Assembly: GCF_020497125.1 (NCBI RefSeq) | Contig: NC_059075.1 | Span: 42,196,003-42,260,002 of the forward strand | Direction of reading: 5' to 3' | Length of the DNA: 64,000 nucleotides | Source: Mauremys mutica | Lineage: Eukaryota; Chordata; Testudines; Geoemydidae | Shown: positions 44,645-55,747 of the stretch, piece after piece | How positions within the stretch are numbered: the first letter of the stretch is position 1 | Layout of the letters: the number at the start of each line of letters is the position of its first letter | Program-made: the position numbers and the translations under genes | The notes under the pieces: generated by a model | The model's input: the letters and a program-made list of their open reading frames with translations, nothing else | Databases searched by the model: none | What the model was told of the DNA's origin: nothing

Positions 44645-47132
44645 TCAAAACCCTTGTTTGGATCCCGACTGTGGCTTAGTCAGGCCCTGGCCCTGGACTG
44701 ACGACTGGTTAGACGGCCTATGCCTATTGTTCCTGACCTTACGGTGGTAAAGGTCCTGACTTGGGTGGGGTTGATATTGTCTCTGCTGTTGCTGGGGTTG
44801 AGGTTTGAAAGGTTTTCTCTGGGTAGCAGGTGTATGCATCCCTAGAGACTTCATTGTTGCCCTTGAATCTTTGAGTCTCGAATCTGTCTGGTCTGAAAAC
44901 AGCCCTGCGTCATCAAAGGGAAGGTCCTGCAGGGTCTGTGGGCCTGGAGCCAGAAGGTTCTCCTCATGACCACCCCTGAGGAGATGGTTTGTGCTGCCGA
45001 GTCGGCCGCGTCAAGGGAGGCCCGAAGGGACGTCCTGGCCACCGCCTTCCCCTCCTCAACCAGAACTGAGAACTCCGCTCTTGACTCTGCAGGGAGCATC
45101 TCTTTGTATTTGGACATAGCGTCCCAAGAGTTAAAGTTATACCTGCTGAGGATAGCCTGCTGGTTGGCTATCCTCAGCTGTAGGCCCCCAGCAGCATACA
45201 CTTTCCTGCCAAAGAGGTCTATACGTTTGGCCTCCTTAGTCTTGGGGGCTGGTGCCTGTTGCCCTGGCACTCTTTTTCATTTACCGTCGAGACCACCAAG
45301 GAGCAGGGGTGTGGGGGAGAAAATAAAAACTCATATCCCTTGGAGGGGACAAAGTTTTTTCTCTCCACACCCCTCATGGTGGGCGGAATGGAAGCTGGAG
45401 TCTGCCACAAGGTCTTCTTGTTATTCTGAATTGTTTTAATTATTGGCAGTGCCACTCTGGAAGGACCCTCCGAAGTGAGGATGTCCCGCATTGTGTCCTC
45501 CGATTTGGTTGCCTCCCCTCCCTGTAGACCCATATTATGGGCTATGTGGTGGAGTAGGTCCTCGTGAGCCCCGTGGTCAATGGGTGGAGGACCTGAGGCT
45601 CACGCTCCTGACACCATCTCATCAGGCGAGGATGATGATGAAGCAATCGGGATTACAGGGTCCTCATGGCTCTCAAGCTGCCCTAATTGTTCCTGGGCTG
45701 TGCTAGGTTCCCCTGTTGTTCCAGCCCAGTTAGGAGTGTCCTGGGCTACAGGTGGCACTGGACCCACATCCCCCCAACTGCTCTGCAGTTTGAGGGGGCA
45801 GTCTGGTGAGGGCCACTTCCGTTGCCCGAGGGGCAGGTCTATTCCTCGGTGAGTGGGAGGGGTGACGTCCTGAGGCCACCGACCTGGAAGCCCTTGAAGG
45901 GGTACCCTGGGCCTGGTGGTAAGCTCAGGGGGTCCAGAAGGGCCATTGTGTGGGGGGTAGCCACTGCAGCTGCCATGCTGTTTTGACGTCTCTCCAGAGC
46001 TTCCCGGACCTACGCCTACTGCGCCTTGAATAAAACGATTTGGCCTTGGAGCCCGAGGACAACGACCAAGGTGGTGCTGACGACCACTGTGCCAGTGGCC
46101 GGTGCTGTGAAGAAGAGGTTGGGGATTGGTGTCACGATGACCCTGTTGAGGATGGGAACTGGCTGTCCCTCGAATGAGACCGGTGCCGCAAATACAGTGC
46201 TGGGGAACAGCTGCTGCGCCCTGGTGCCGTAGGATGGTGCCGATCCTCTGAGGGTTTCCTAGATCAGCACTGACCCCTCAATGTCAAAGATGTAGATTTC
46301 CTCTCACCCGGTGCCATGCAAACTTGTACCGTGGGTGGTGCTGGGGAGTGGTGTTTTGGGGATGCGGATCAGGAATGGTGCTGGGAATGGGGACAAGGAG
46401 CACCACATCATCACAGGCTTGCCTCTAGATGATACCAATCTAGGTGGTGCCAGAGGCTTCTCTCTGATAGTTGAGGCGCCACAATTTCAATGAGGTCCTT
46501 AGAAGCCTCAAAAAGTGTCCGAGGCGGAGGGTTGCTCCAACACCTCCACCAGGCACTGCCCTGCAGGAGAGTCACTAAATGCCGGACTCAACGGTGCCAG
46601 CTGCTTGGTGGCTGAGTCTTTCCTTTGGAGCAGCAGAGCATCCCCTGATGATCTCGCAGCCCTCTGAGGAGAGCACCCTCTGTCTGTCTTCTTATGCCTC
46701 GTGTGGCCCCAGAGACGTGGAGCGGTACCGGGGCACTGCTCCTTGCTGTGGTGCCGGGGATTTCCAGTTCTGAGGGTCTCTCCCGCCAGAGTCCTTCATC
46801 GGCACCAAGTTGCAGACCGATCCTGGGGCACTCTGAACCGACGAACTCGGGCCCGGGGCTTGGCGGTCTGGTGCCGCAGGATGGAGTGCGGCTTCCATCA
46901 ATAGTTGTTTTAAACAGAAATCCTGCTCCTTCTTGGTTCTAGGCTTGAAATCCTTATAAATCTTATAGTGCTCTGACTGATACGCCTCCCCTAAGCACCT
47001 AAGGCACAAATCATGAGGGTCACTATTGGGCATAGACTTCTGGCAAACACCGCAAGACTTAAACCTCTGGGCTTGCAGCATGCCTTGCAGTCCAAGGTGG
47101 GGTGATGGGATACAAATGATCCCAGTCACCAA
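44645..47132 (-). pseudogene. gag-like region of DIRS element 3
   Basis: The N-terminal piece (46692-47132) contains CGVCQKSMPNSDPHDLCLRC followed by LGEAYQSEH, a C-x2-C...C-x2-C...H pattern that could bind zinc. The middle holds KTLWQTPASIPPTMRG and VPSKGYEFLFSPPHP. The C-terminal piece (44851-45270) runs AKRIDLFGRKVYAAGGLQL, RIANQQAILSRYN. It lies 5' of the polymerase on the - strand, as expected for DIRS gag. Frames are broken in at least three places. Confidence 0.7.
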
Positions 47133-47779
47133 TCACTACTACTACCTATACTAACAACATTAATCACTAAAACTACGAAGAACTAGGCACTAGGCTAAGG
47201 GAGCACTTGCAAGCAAGTGAACGCAGTTCCAGCATCGCCACGAATGGTAAGAAGGAACTGAAGGGGGGTCAGGTCAGTAGGGTTATATATTGAGCACCAT
47301 GAAGGCGCCACTCCAGGAGGCTCTGTAGCCGAGCTGACGGGAGGTGCTAAGGGAAAAGTTTCCGACAACCGTGCACATGGCGCAGACACACCTGATTGGA
47401 ATCAACATGAACAAGCACTCGAAGAACATCTTTGTTAAGCCATTTGGTAGGACACTACCACACACAGGGAGGGAGGTTGCAGAGAGGGCTGTGTTCAAAG
47501 CTAAGCTCAGGATCTCACACGCTGACTCCAGCTGGAGAAGCACACAGAGTCACTGAGCTGTAAACTGAGAGCCACACACAAGAAAAATCCAATCCTTACG
47601 CACTTCATAAAGCAGATGCCTCTGCAGGGCCATCTGCAGTTAGTACAAAAGTTTGGGGCACAAAGAGAATAAATCCTCTTGGCCTTTGTGCGGTTCAACT
47701 GTGCTTCCTTTATCAGGGGAGTATCACTCTCATAGTGAGATTAGCACTTTCTCCTGCTTGAAAATGGATTAACTCACTG

Positions 47780-47846
47780 AGGACTCTAGGTCAAACTAGA
47801 TGATCATAATGGTCCATTCTGGCCTTAAAATCTATGAATCTATTCC
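47780..47846 (+). repeat. CR1 3' tail
   Basis: CTAGATGATCATAATGGTCC and TTCTGGCCTTAAAATCTATG, then AATCTAT, is the canonical CR1 3' end on the + strand. It is short and 5'-truncated. Confidence 0.8.
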
Positions 47847-47849
47847 CTT

Positions 47850-48659
47850 CTCACTGCTCCTCTCTCTCTCCCTGATCCCTCCTGACTCCCCCTCCTGGCT
47901 CTCTGGCTCTATCCTTTCTGACTACTTCATGGCCCTCCTGACTTTCTATTCTGGTCACTCCAGACTCTCCTGCTCAGTACTCCTGTGCCTTTCACAATTC
48001 TTCCTCCTCCTCCCCTGACTCCCCTCTGTTGCACAAGTTCATAATAACTTTCAGCTCTCCTCAGTGATAAGAATAGTAGTCTCCAATCCCCATGTGATGT
48101 GCTGATGACTAACAGACTCAGGCACATGTGAGCAACTTCTGAACGGTTGAATGACACCTTTTGTCTTCAGATTTCAGTCAGCAAGTTGCCAGAAAGGTGC
48201 TCCTGACAGCTGTATGGCCAGGCAAGGGCACCTGTATTTTTCTCAGCTGGGTTGCATGGAGTAAATTGGGATCCTGTGGAGAGGGCTCTGATATGACATT
48301 TGCATGGAACAGTCTTTGCCTTAGCTCAGTCATAGTCTGAAATGCTATTGTCAAATGACACGCTGGATTCCATGTTTATTGTTTTTTATGGACAGTTTTG
48401 GATCCACTGTGCTCATGGTTTCTTACTGCCAATGCTGCAAACTTCAGCCAGGACCTGAGAGTCCAGCTGCACTCTTTTTGCCTCTTACATAAAGATTCTG
48501 CACTCATAATTTAGCTGCCGATTCTGTCAGTGCTGCATGAGTCAGAGTCGAATCCAGCTCACTCACTGTAGCTGTGTGAAGTCTGCAGGACTAACAGATA
48601 AAAAGATGTTGTGTCAGTAAAGTCAGCAGGTGTGACAGTAAGACACGTGGAGAACTGAG
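47850..48659. other. No recognisable gene, TTLL5 intron
   Basis: A C/T-rich stretch (about 47850-48030) gives accidental open frames. Nothing else is seen. Confidence 0.35.
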
Positions 48660-49240
48660 GGTGGGAGGATTATGCTTCTACCCATAACTGCATTTAAACA
48701 GAACTCTCTCTCTCTGGTGGCATCCCACACACCTGCCCACCATCTTCTTTTTCTACATACTCTTTCTCTCTGTAAACTCATCTACTCCTGCAGTTTCAAA
48801 TATCACCTCTATGCAGATGATTCTCAGATATACATCTTTGCCCCAATCCCTTGCCATCTATTTATTCTCACATCTCAAATTCTCTCGTGTCCTCTTAGAA
48901 GTCCCACTGCCGTTCATACTTCCCAAACTGAACTGATTATCTTTCCTTCCAGTTCCTCTCTTCTCCATCCCTGAGTTGCCTGACAACTTCACTGTCTTTC
49001 CCCTTTTCCAGGCCTCAGTGTCTGTCAACTTTGGTGGTTCTCCCCAACAGTCCTTCTCTCGCTAAGTTCTGTTATTTCTTCCTGTTTAATGTCTCTAAAA
49101 CTGCCCGTTCTCCATTCTCACCTTTGCATAAATTCTCATCAGTGCCTTGATTCTTTCTTAGCCTGATGACTGCCTTGGAATGGGAGCTGACGTCCTTCAC
49201 TTTGACATAACACCACTTTCTTCTACACTGTCTGGCACAG
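48660..49240 (+). mobile_element. L2-type LINE relic with YADD box
   Basis: A + strand frame reads SFKYHLYADDSQIYIFAPI, the catalytic YADD block of an L2-type reverse transcriptase. After a gap comes SQTELIIFPSS, the following conserved block. The order and spacing match L2. It is truncated at both ends and not functional. Confidence 0.75.
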
Positions 49241-51779
49241 ACTGCAGATCTGGAGGGAGCTGCTCTTCTACAGGTTACGGGGGATCTAAATGTTGACCCT
49301 CTTTATTGTTACAACTTATTCCTGGGAAACTAATGGGGTAAGGGGAACAGAACTGATCCCAGAAAATTCACATAATACAAGAACTGAGGTTCGACCAGAG
49401 GACAGCACCAGATGTAAAGAGCCAGTGCTAGTAGGGCTTGTTCCTCTTTGTTGTTCTTGGATTGGGGGCCTCTGCATGTGTGTCTGTGTGTATGATGTGA
49501 GGCTGGCCAGGGGCTAAGAGCTGCAGACCTAGTGAGCCCAGCTGTGTCAGTATGTTAAATCAAGGCACTTCTCTCAGATGCACTGCTACAGCTGCCAAAA
49601 AATGTCAAAAGGTCAAGCTGCCTGATTAACCCAGGCACTCAGGAGCTAAAATGACAAGCATGCCTCTGTGCAGCAGTAGCAGAAAGTGAAAGAGGTCCCA
49701 ATAACAGCCGTATGCTTCCTCTGTTGCTGTCTATTCTCTCCACAGTGGGCACTTTGCTTTTGTGTGAGATACACTCAGCACACTTGAGACACTTCATGTC
49801 TGCCAAGGAATAAACAAACATTGGAAGGATAGGGTTCAAACCAGAACTGAAGTGATTTGCAGAGCTCTCTCTGCAGCCACCTCCTCTGATTTCTGCATAT
49901 ATGCCAGGGTTGGCCAGTTCTTGCTAAGGCAGCTGGCTATAGCCAATATCAGATTGCATTCAGGACTCCACCCGATTCTGAGGTGGATTTGCAGAAGCCT
50001 GAAGAGAGGCATCATCTCCTCCCTGTTCCTGTGTTGGTTATGACAGTGCAGAACTCTTGAACCTTTCGCAGATAATGCTGGTGCCACACAAAGTAAATAT
50101 ATAAAAGAATAATAGTGCAGAAGGATTCTTTTTGGAAATGGATATTTGACATACTAATCAACTTCATTCCCTCTGAGCCACAGTACTACTGGCTACAGGG
50201 AACAATCAGTCAGAGCAGGTGCCTGAATGGGAATACTGGGAAATAGAATTAACACAAAAGCTCAATACACAAGATTGATCAACATCACAATCAGGTTCTG
50301 TCAGTCAACGCTGGCCAAAGACCGGCCCATGGGTCTCCCTAGGCTCTATGCATGCTGGTGCCATGAATTGTATGGTTTCTTTTCTCCACTTGGCGCTTTC
50401 TCTCCCTTGTCTGCAGTGTTCTTTTCTTTGAATGATGGTTCTGCTCACTAGCTTTTCAAGGCCCTGTTTTACCTGGTGCTGTCACAGTTCTGGTTTTAAA
50501 AAGCAGTTCTCAGAATAGCGACTGTTAAAAATAGCATCGTAGCATTTCATATTTATTGTATCTCAGTCACTCCAAACCAAATGTTCTTAGATTACAAGTG
50601 GAAATTTTTTTTTCTATCTACCAATCATGCCAACTCACTTTAGGCTCTGAAAGTCAAGCTGTTTTATTTCTGCTTTGCACATCATCATCTGTAATGAAGG
50701 TTCTGCAGACCAAGTGCTGCCCTCAGTGACATCTGCCTGACCCCACTGTTTATAAATGCTGCTTCAATGACAGTGTGATGTCACTGTCTCCAAAATCTGC
50801 CCTTGGTAACACCTGGATGACCCCAACAAAGGATATAATTTTGGCCTGCAGAACCACCATTACTGATGATAGCGTACAGGGTGGAAAGAACCCAGCTTGA
50901 CTCCTGGAATCCAGGACAAGTTTGTGGTGCTAGCAGTTAGAAAAGCTATCTTTCTATTTGTAATGTGAGCACATTTAATCTGGAAATTATTGAGACACAA
51001 ACATGGAACCCATGAGACCATTTTATAGAGTCACATTTCTAACAAAGCTGCACTTTAAACAGTTCCTTTCAGTGCCACGGTCTTTTCCCATACCTTAATG
51101 TAGGCCCCAGTTTTCTGCTCCATTACCTTAGTAAGGAGTCTGCCTTAGACACAATCCACAACAAGGACACCCTTCCTCTTTCCCAAACTGGGAGACTGAG
51201 AAAACAAAACGGAACAGAAATAGAAAAGACAAGCCTTGCTTGTCTGATTGTTCCATTACTTTTTTCTTTTGTGTCCTGAGTTACTAAATGAGCCAGTAAT
51301 GTTCATCTTTAGAATCTCTATCTTGTTTGTAGCTGAGGTTTCCCGCTCTCATGCTTCTCCTGCTCTTCTGGACACCATATGTGCTGGCTGAGTGAGATGA
51401 TCATACTTACAAGGAAGAGATGGTTCAGGGAGACAAAATTGTCTACACAGCCTGGAGGAAACTCTAAAAACAGCTTTGAAAAGAAAATGTGATTATATTA
51501 AGCTACAAACAGCAGAGACAGAGAATAAAATGGTGTTAGAGAAATTACAAAAATGAATCACAGAATCATTAGGATTTGGAATGATTAAAATGAGACTTTC
51601 CCTCAATGAATGAAAGTCAGTATATTCCATTAAAAGAAATAGGCAGGGCTGAGATCTCTTGGGAGGAAGGAGGCCTGGAAAGTAGCCAAGACAGAGTTAA
51701 GGGAGATGGTGGACAGCAAATTAGGGATGTGCTGGAAATCCCATATGGCAGCCAAAAAGCAAATTATACACTGTGTTTT
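49241..51779. other. No recognisable gene, TTLL5 intron
   Basis: Mixed sequence with short frames only. No repeat could be named with confidence. Confidence 0.35.
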
Positions 51780-52335
51780 ATGTAAAGAGGCACAGTATCA
51801 TGTCATTGACTAGGGATGTGGTAGTTCTACTTTCGGATATAACCACTTTTGGAATATTACAATTCCACCTCAACACAAGCGTAACATTGACAAATAGGAG
51901 AGGGTCCAATAAGTAAAATGAGATGACTGACACCTTGGTGGGTAGGACTACTATATGAGGAGAGGTTAAAGAAATCTCAGTACGTATAACTATAACTAGG
52001 AACCTTGAAGATGTGGAGGAGAGGATTCAAAGGATGCCAAGCACTGTATTTAGAAGGGAGAAGGTTTTCTGGAAGGAGTATCTGTAAGCAGCAGGATGAA
52101 ACAAACCAAAGGAAAAATTTGGGCTGCACATCAGGAGCAATTTCCTAGCAATAAGGTTGATTAGACTCTTATATTGTCTCCCAGGTGAAGTGATGGAATT
52201 CCTGCTACTGGAGTTATTTAAAAGCAGGCTGAACATAGCATCAGAGAATGCTCTGTACAGAGGAGCGGGAGAATGGAAAGAATGGACTGGAAGAAATCTT
52301 TTTCATCTCTAATCTCTGTGATTCTTTGAGGAAGA
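51780..52335 (+). mobile_element. Old CR1 LINE 3' region
   Basis: The phrases AGGAGAGGTTAAAGAAATCT, GGATGCCAAGCACTGTATTT, GGGCTGCACATCAGGAGCAA and GGTGAAGTGATGGAATTCCT are the order of the CR1 ORF2 C-terminus. They run into TCTAATCTCTGTGATTCTTT, a decayed CR1 tail. It is in + orientation and older than the copy at 30749. Confidence 0.75.
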
Positions 52336-52414
52336 ATTTCCTCCATTCACCCTGCTTTGTACATGGTACCTCCGGTCCTTTCTCTGATTTGGATGGATAG
52401 ATTAGGTAGGAAGG

Positions 52415-53762
52415 TGTAGTGAGGCGGCCTGGCTCCTCGCCGCACCTGAGAGGGCCGAGCCAGAGCAGCCGCCTCAGTGGGGAGAGTCACCGCCGCCTGT
52501 CCCCGCCCCCCGGAAGTCAAGGGGCGGGACAGGAAGTATAAAGGCCCGGTCCCAGCGCTCAGTTGCCGCCCGGCCGCTGGAGAGGACAGACGCTGGTGCC
52601 CGAGCTCCTGTTGGGCTGAGCCTTCCCCGAGCCCGGTACCCTGAGGAGCTGCCTGAGCGTCCCCTCGCCCCGTGTCCTGAGGAACAGCCCGACCTATCCA
52701 GCGCTCAGTACCCCGAGGAGCCCATGGTGTGGGGACCCGGCGGAGGACGCTAGGGATGGACAGGTACCAATGGAGGGGGAGATTGGAAGTAGCCCGGGGG
52801 TAGCCGACCCCAGTCTGGCCGCAGCAGACCTCGAGCCAATGTTGGTGTGTTGCGGTCAGGACCCCACTGACACAGCAGCAGACTGACTGCCGCCGTTAGG
52901 GCCCCGGGCTGGGACACAGTGGAGTGGGTGGGCCTGTGTCCCCCCTGCCACCCCCCTCACGGGTGGCAGTCTCCCCCTCACACCAACGCTCAGGCGTAGG
53001 AGCCTGGACTCACCTTAGGGTGCTGTTTGTTGCCCCGCCCTGACCTAGGGCTTGGGCTTAAAAGACTGTGTGTTTTGCTCAGCCCCGGCTTGAGGGTCTG
53101 AGCCCCTGAACTACGTTGTTTGCTGAGCCCCTGCCTGAGGGTCTGAGCCCCCTGAACTGCTGTGTGTTTTGCTCAGCCCCTGCCTGAGGGCCTGAGCCCC
53201 CTGAATACTGATTGTTTGCTCAGCCCCTGCCTGAGGGTCTGAGCCCAGGACTACTGCCTGTTGCCCTGCCCTGACCGAGGGCTTGGACTTGAACTACTGA
53301 ACGGTGTACTCAGCCTCGTGTAGTGAGGCGGCCTGGCTCCCCGCCGCACCTGAGAGGGCCGAGCCCCCACACCACGGGCTCCTCGGGGTACTGAGCGCTG
53401 GATAGGTCGGGCTGCTCCTCAGGACACGGGGCGAGGGGACGCTCAGGCAGCTCCTCGGGGTACCGGGCTCGGGGAAGGCTCGGCCCGTCCTCCTCGGGGT
53501 ACCGGGCTCGGGGAAGGCTCGGCCAGTCCTCCTCGGGGTACCGGGCTTGGGGAAGGCTCAGCCCAACAGGAGCTTGGGCACCAGCGTCTGTCCTCTCCAG
53601 CGGCTGGGCGGCAACTGAGCGCTGGGACCGGGCCTTTATACTTCCTGTCCCGCCCCTTGACTTCCGGGGGGCGGGGACAGGCGGCGGTGACTCCGCCCAC
53701 TGAGGCGGCTGCTCTGGCTCGGCCCTCTCAGGTGCGGCGGGGAGCCAGGCCGCCTCACTACA
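52415..53762. mobile_element. LTR-like composite with inverted arms and 5-bp target duplication
   Basis: The unit begins TGTAGTGAGGCGGCCTGGC and ends with its reverse complement. It is flanked by GAAGG at 52410-52414 and 53763-53767. The left arm (52415-52740) and right arm (53366-53762, inverted) are nearly identical. Each has a TATAAAGG box behind a GC-box-like GGGGCGGG. The right arm has three 39-bp units (53451-53567) where the left has one. A third, direct copy of the first about 47 bases sits at 53319-53365, abutting the inverted arm. The loop (52741-53318) includes CAGCCCCTGCCTGAGGGTCT tandem units. TG...CA ends, TATA and a 5-bp duplication suggest an LTR element, but both outer ends are the same end. 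Confidence 0.75.
53040..53300 (+). repeat. Tandem repeat inside the inverted-arm element
   Basis: At least five imperfect units of about 55-60 bases carry the words GCTCAGCCCCTGCCTGAGGG and TCTGAGCCCCCTGAAC. They are probably part of the long terminal repeat. Confidence 0.7.
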
Positions 53763-54377
53763 GAAGGACAGACAGTGGTTTGAAAATGGTCAGCTTCCAG
53801 TATGCTAGAAGAATAGCTGGACACTGCTTCTTTCCATGTAAGTGAAAAAATATTATTGTGAGATCACGTGAATGGCAAGAATGGGTTTGGAGCCTTGTCC
53901 TGGAGTCCGAAAGGCAACTCAGAAAGTATTTCCGGAGTGGCTCCTTGCAGCCTTCGATACTTGGATTACGTTTCAGAAATTTTGCAGGAATCTTCTGCTC
54001 CTCCCTCCCCCTCCCCTTTCTGTGCATTTTTGGTGCTGAGCTTTTTCCGGTTTTCCCACACTCCTGCCTGTCACAGAGCAGAAACCACAAAAATGCAGCG
54101 AAGTAAAGTCTGTCCAAGAAGCTGCAATTCCATCTCACAAGGATAAACATTCTCTCTGCCAACAAGTGAGCACAGCACACCGGCATCTTCAAATACACAT
54201 CCCTGCTGCCCAGCAAAGGAACCCACTGACACGGCCTGTCACCTGTACTAACATGAGCCACCCCAGCACAAAGAGAATCAGATGGTGAATTCACCAGCAC
54301 AGACCTGCCAGACCTCATGATCACAGCCGCCCTCACTGCGTCAACCAATCCTGCTAATGTCCTGTTTTCTTTTTAAA

Positions 54378-54560
54378 TAGTTTTGGGGGATGAATTTTAT
54401 CTCAACATAGGCATTGTGCAGGCAGGAAATATACCAGCTTCTCCAGCACCTCTGCCCATGTTCCTCCAAAACACCTTGCTCCTCCAGTCCTGCTCCCTCA
54501 GCCCCCCAACCACAGCATTGCCAATGCACCTCTATTCTGCACCTGAGCACTTCCACAGGG
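54378..54560 (+). repeat. Dispersed duplicate, copy 1
   Basis: GCAGGCAGGAAATATACCAG, CTTCTCCAGCACCTCTGCCC and CCAGTCCTGCTCCC recur in the same order at 55164-55310. The two copies flank a CR1/L3 relic. Confidence 0.65.
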
Positions 54561-54639
54561 GGGCTTTTGGAAAAATGACTATTTTTTATTAAAGCTTCTC
54601 TCTTAAATAGGGAAAGGGATGCGAGGAGTCAGAGAATCT

Positions 54640-55163
54640 GGCAGGAATCAAACAGAACTGAGGGGAGGGGGTTATAAATGTGATTTCCCCCACATCAGTG
54701 TTTTAGAGATTAAAACAAGTCCAAAGATGGGTAAGGAAAAGGGTTTGAGAGACTTCAATATGAGGAGACATTGTAAAGATGGGGACTTTTCAGTCTACAG
54801 AGAAGAAGAATGAAAGGGGGCATGATACAGAGAGATATAACAATGAATTGTACAGATACAATTACCCTCTCATAACACAGGAACAAGAGGATGCTCAAGG
54901 AAATTAAAAGGCAACAAACTTGAAACTGACAAAAGGATTTTTTTGTTTTTACACAGCACATAACCTGTGGAACTCACTACCACAGGATAGGTCCGAGGCC
55001 AAAAGCTTAGTAGGGTTCAAATAGCATTGGACATTTATATGGGAAATGACAAATATACATAAAGCATACAGGGAGATACAAACCCTCATGCTTCGGGACA
55101 AACCAACCACTAGCTGATGGGGTTAGGAAGAAACTTCTCCTATAGGCAGGTGAGCCCATTATT
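54640..55163 (+). mobile_element. L3/CR1-like LINE 3' region
   Basis: The words TAACCTGTGGAACTCACTAC, CACAGGATAGGTCCGAGGCC, AAAAGCTTAGTAGGGTTCAA, GCATTGGACATTTATATGGG and TTAGGAAGAAACTTCTCCTA are the conserved 3' portion of the L3/CR1 family on the + strand. The copy is decayed with no open frame. Confidence 0.75.
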
Positions 55164-55330
55164 GATAGTTCTGGGGGACAGGCATAGTGCAGGCAGGAAA
55201 TCTACCAGCTTCTCCAGCACAGCTCTGTCCATGCACAGCTCTGCCCATGCACTTCCAACACAACTTGTTACTGCAGTCTTGCTCCCCCAAGAAGCACCTG
55301 CCACTCACCATTGTCAGAGACAGGGTAGAG
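55164..55330 (+). repeat. Dispersed duplicate, copy 2
   Basis: This is the partner of 54378-54560. It has a small internal duplication (AGCTCTGTCCATGC / AGCTCTGCCCATGC) absent from copy 1. Confidence 0.65.
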
Positions 55331-55537
55331 GCCTAGGTAGCCCACTTCTCTGATCCTGTATGGCAATTTCTGTGTCCCCATAGTTGTATGAAGCTATGGC
55401 CCTGCTTACACTCTGAGGTAAAGCTCCATTTTAGGGTACAACTACTCCAGTGTATCAAGGCCAGACTCTTACAAGGTCTCAATTCAGGAAGAAAGCCCCA
55501 AAGGATCTCTATCAAAAACACTTGCTGGCAATATGTT

Positions 55538-55706
55538 CATAGAATCATAGATTATTAGGGTTGGAAGGGACCTCAGGAGATCATCTAGTCCAACCCCCTG
55601 CTCAAAGTAGGACCCCTAATCCCCAAATCGCCCCCATCAAGGATTGAACTCACAACTCTGGGTTTAGCAGGCCAATGCTCAAACCACTGAGCTATCCCTC
55701 CCCCCT
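55538..55706 (-). mobile_element. tRNA-derived SINE with CR1-like 3' end (cryptodiran Pol III SINE type)
   Basis: On the - strand the head reads TAGCTCAGTGG (A box) and GAGTTCAATCC (B box), spaced as in a tRNA gene. The sequence GTTTGAGCATTGGCCTGCTA between them gives the tRNA-like arm. The tail reads GAGGTCCCTTCCAACCCTAA and ATCTATGATTCTATG, a CR1 3' end. This architecture is that of the turtle Pol III SINEs whose tails come from CR1. It is nearly full length. Its head lies about 35 bases from the donor of the TTLL5 exon at 55748. Confidence 0.9.
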
Positions 55707-55747
55707 ATCCCTTCCTCATAGATTTCTCTGGCACGGGAAAAACTTAC

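Larger units (their letters stand above)
41217..47433 (-). mobile_element. DIRS-type retrotransposon, element 3 (defective), inside a TTLL5 intron
   Basis: This is the most complete copy. From right to left it has a gag-like ORF (47.1-44.6 kb), reverse transcriptase and RNase H (44.6-43.2) and recombinase (42.9-41.7). The left terminus (GTTACTTACCTTCTTGTAAT) is complemented by the internal region at 41561-41625. The outer inverted repeat joins 41262-41540 with 47220-47400, for example AAACTTTTCCCTTA at 41309 against TAAGGGAAAAGTTT near 47350. It lies wholly between the two TTLL5 exons and on the same strand as TTLL5. Frameshifts are fewer than in elements 1 and 2. Confidence 0.88.

Noticed and set aside
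41217..47433. Element 3 as a gypsy- or retrovirus-like provirus
   Set aside because: There are no direct LTRs, protease or DDE integrase. A tyrosine recombinase block and inverted/internal complementary repeats are present instead.
52415..52900. GC-rich TATA-bearing sequence as a CpG-island promoter of a host gene
   Set aside because: The same sequence occurs inverted at the other end, and a 5-bp duplication flanks the whole. It is part of a mobile element.
53040..53300. CRISPR-like spaced repeats
   Set aside because: The units are contiguous imperfect tandem copies without unique spacers, in a vertebrate genome.
53758..54348. A 196-codon - strand frame next to the inverted-arm element
   Set aside because: No recognisable motif, it begins inside repeat-derived sequence, and it has no similarity to TTLL5 that I could see.
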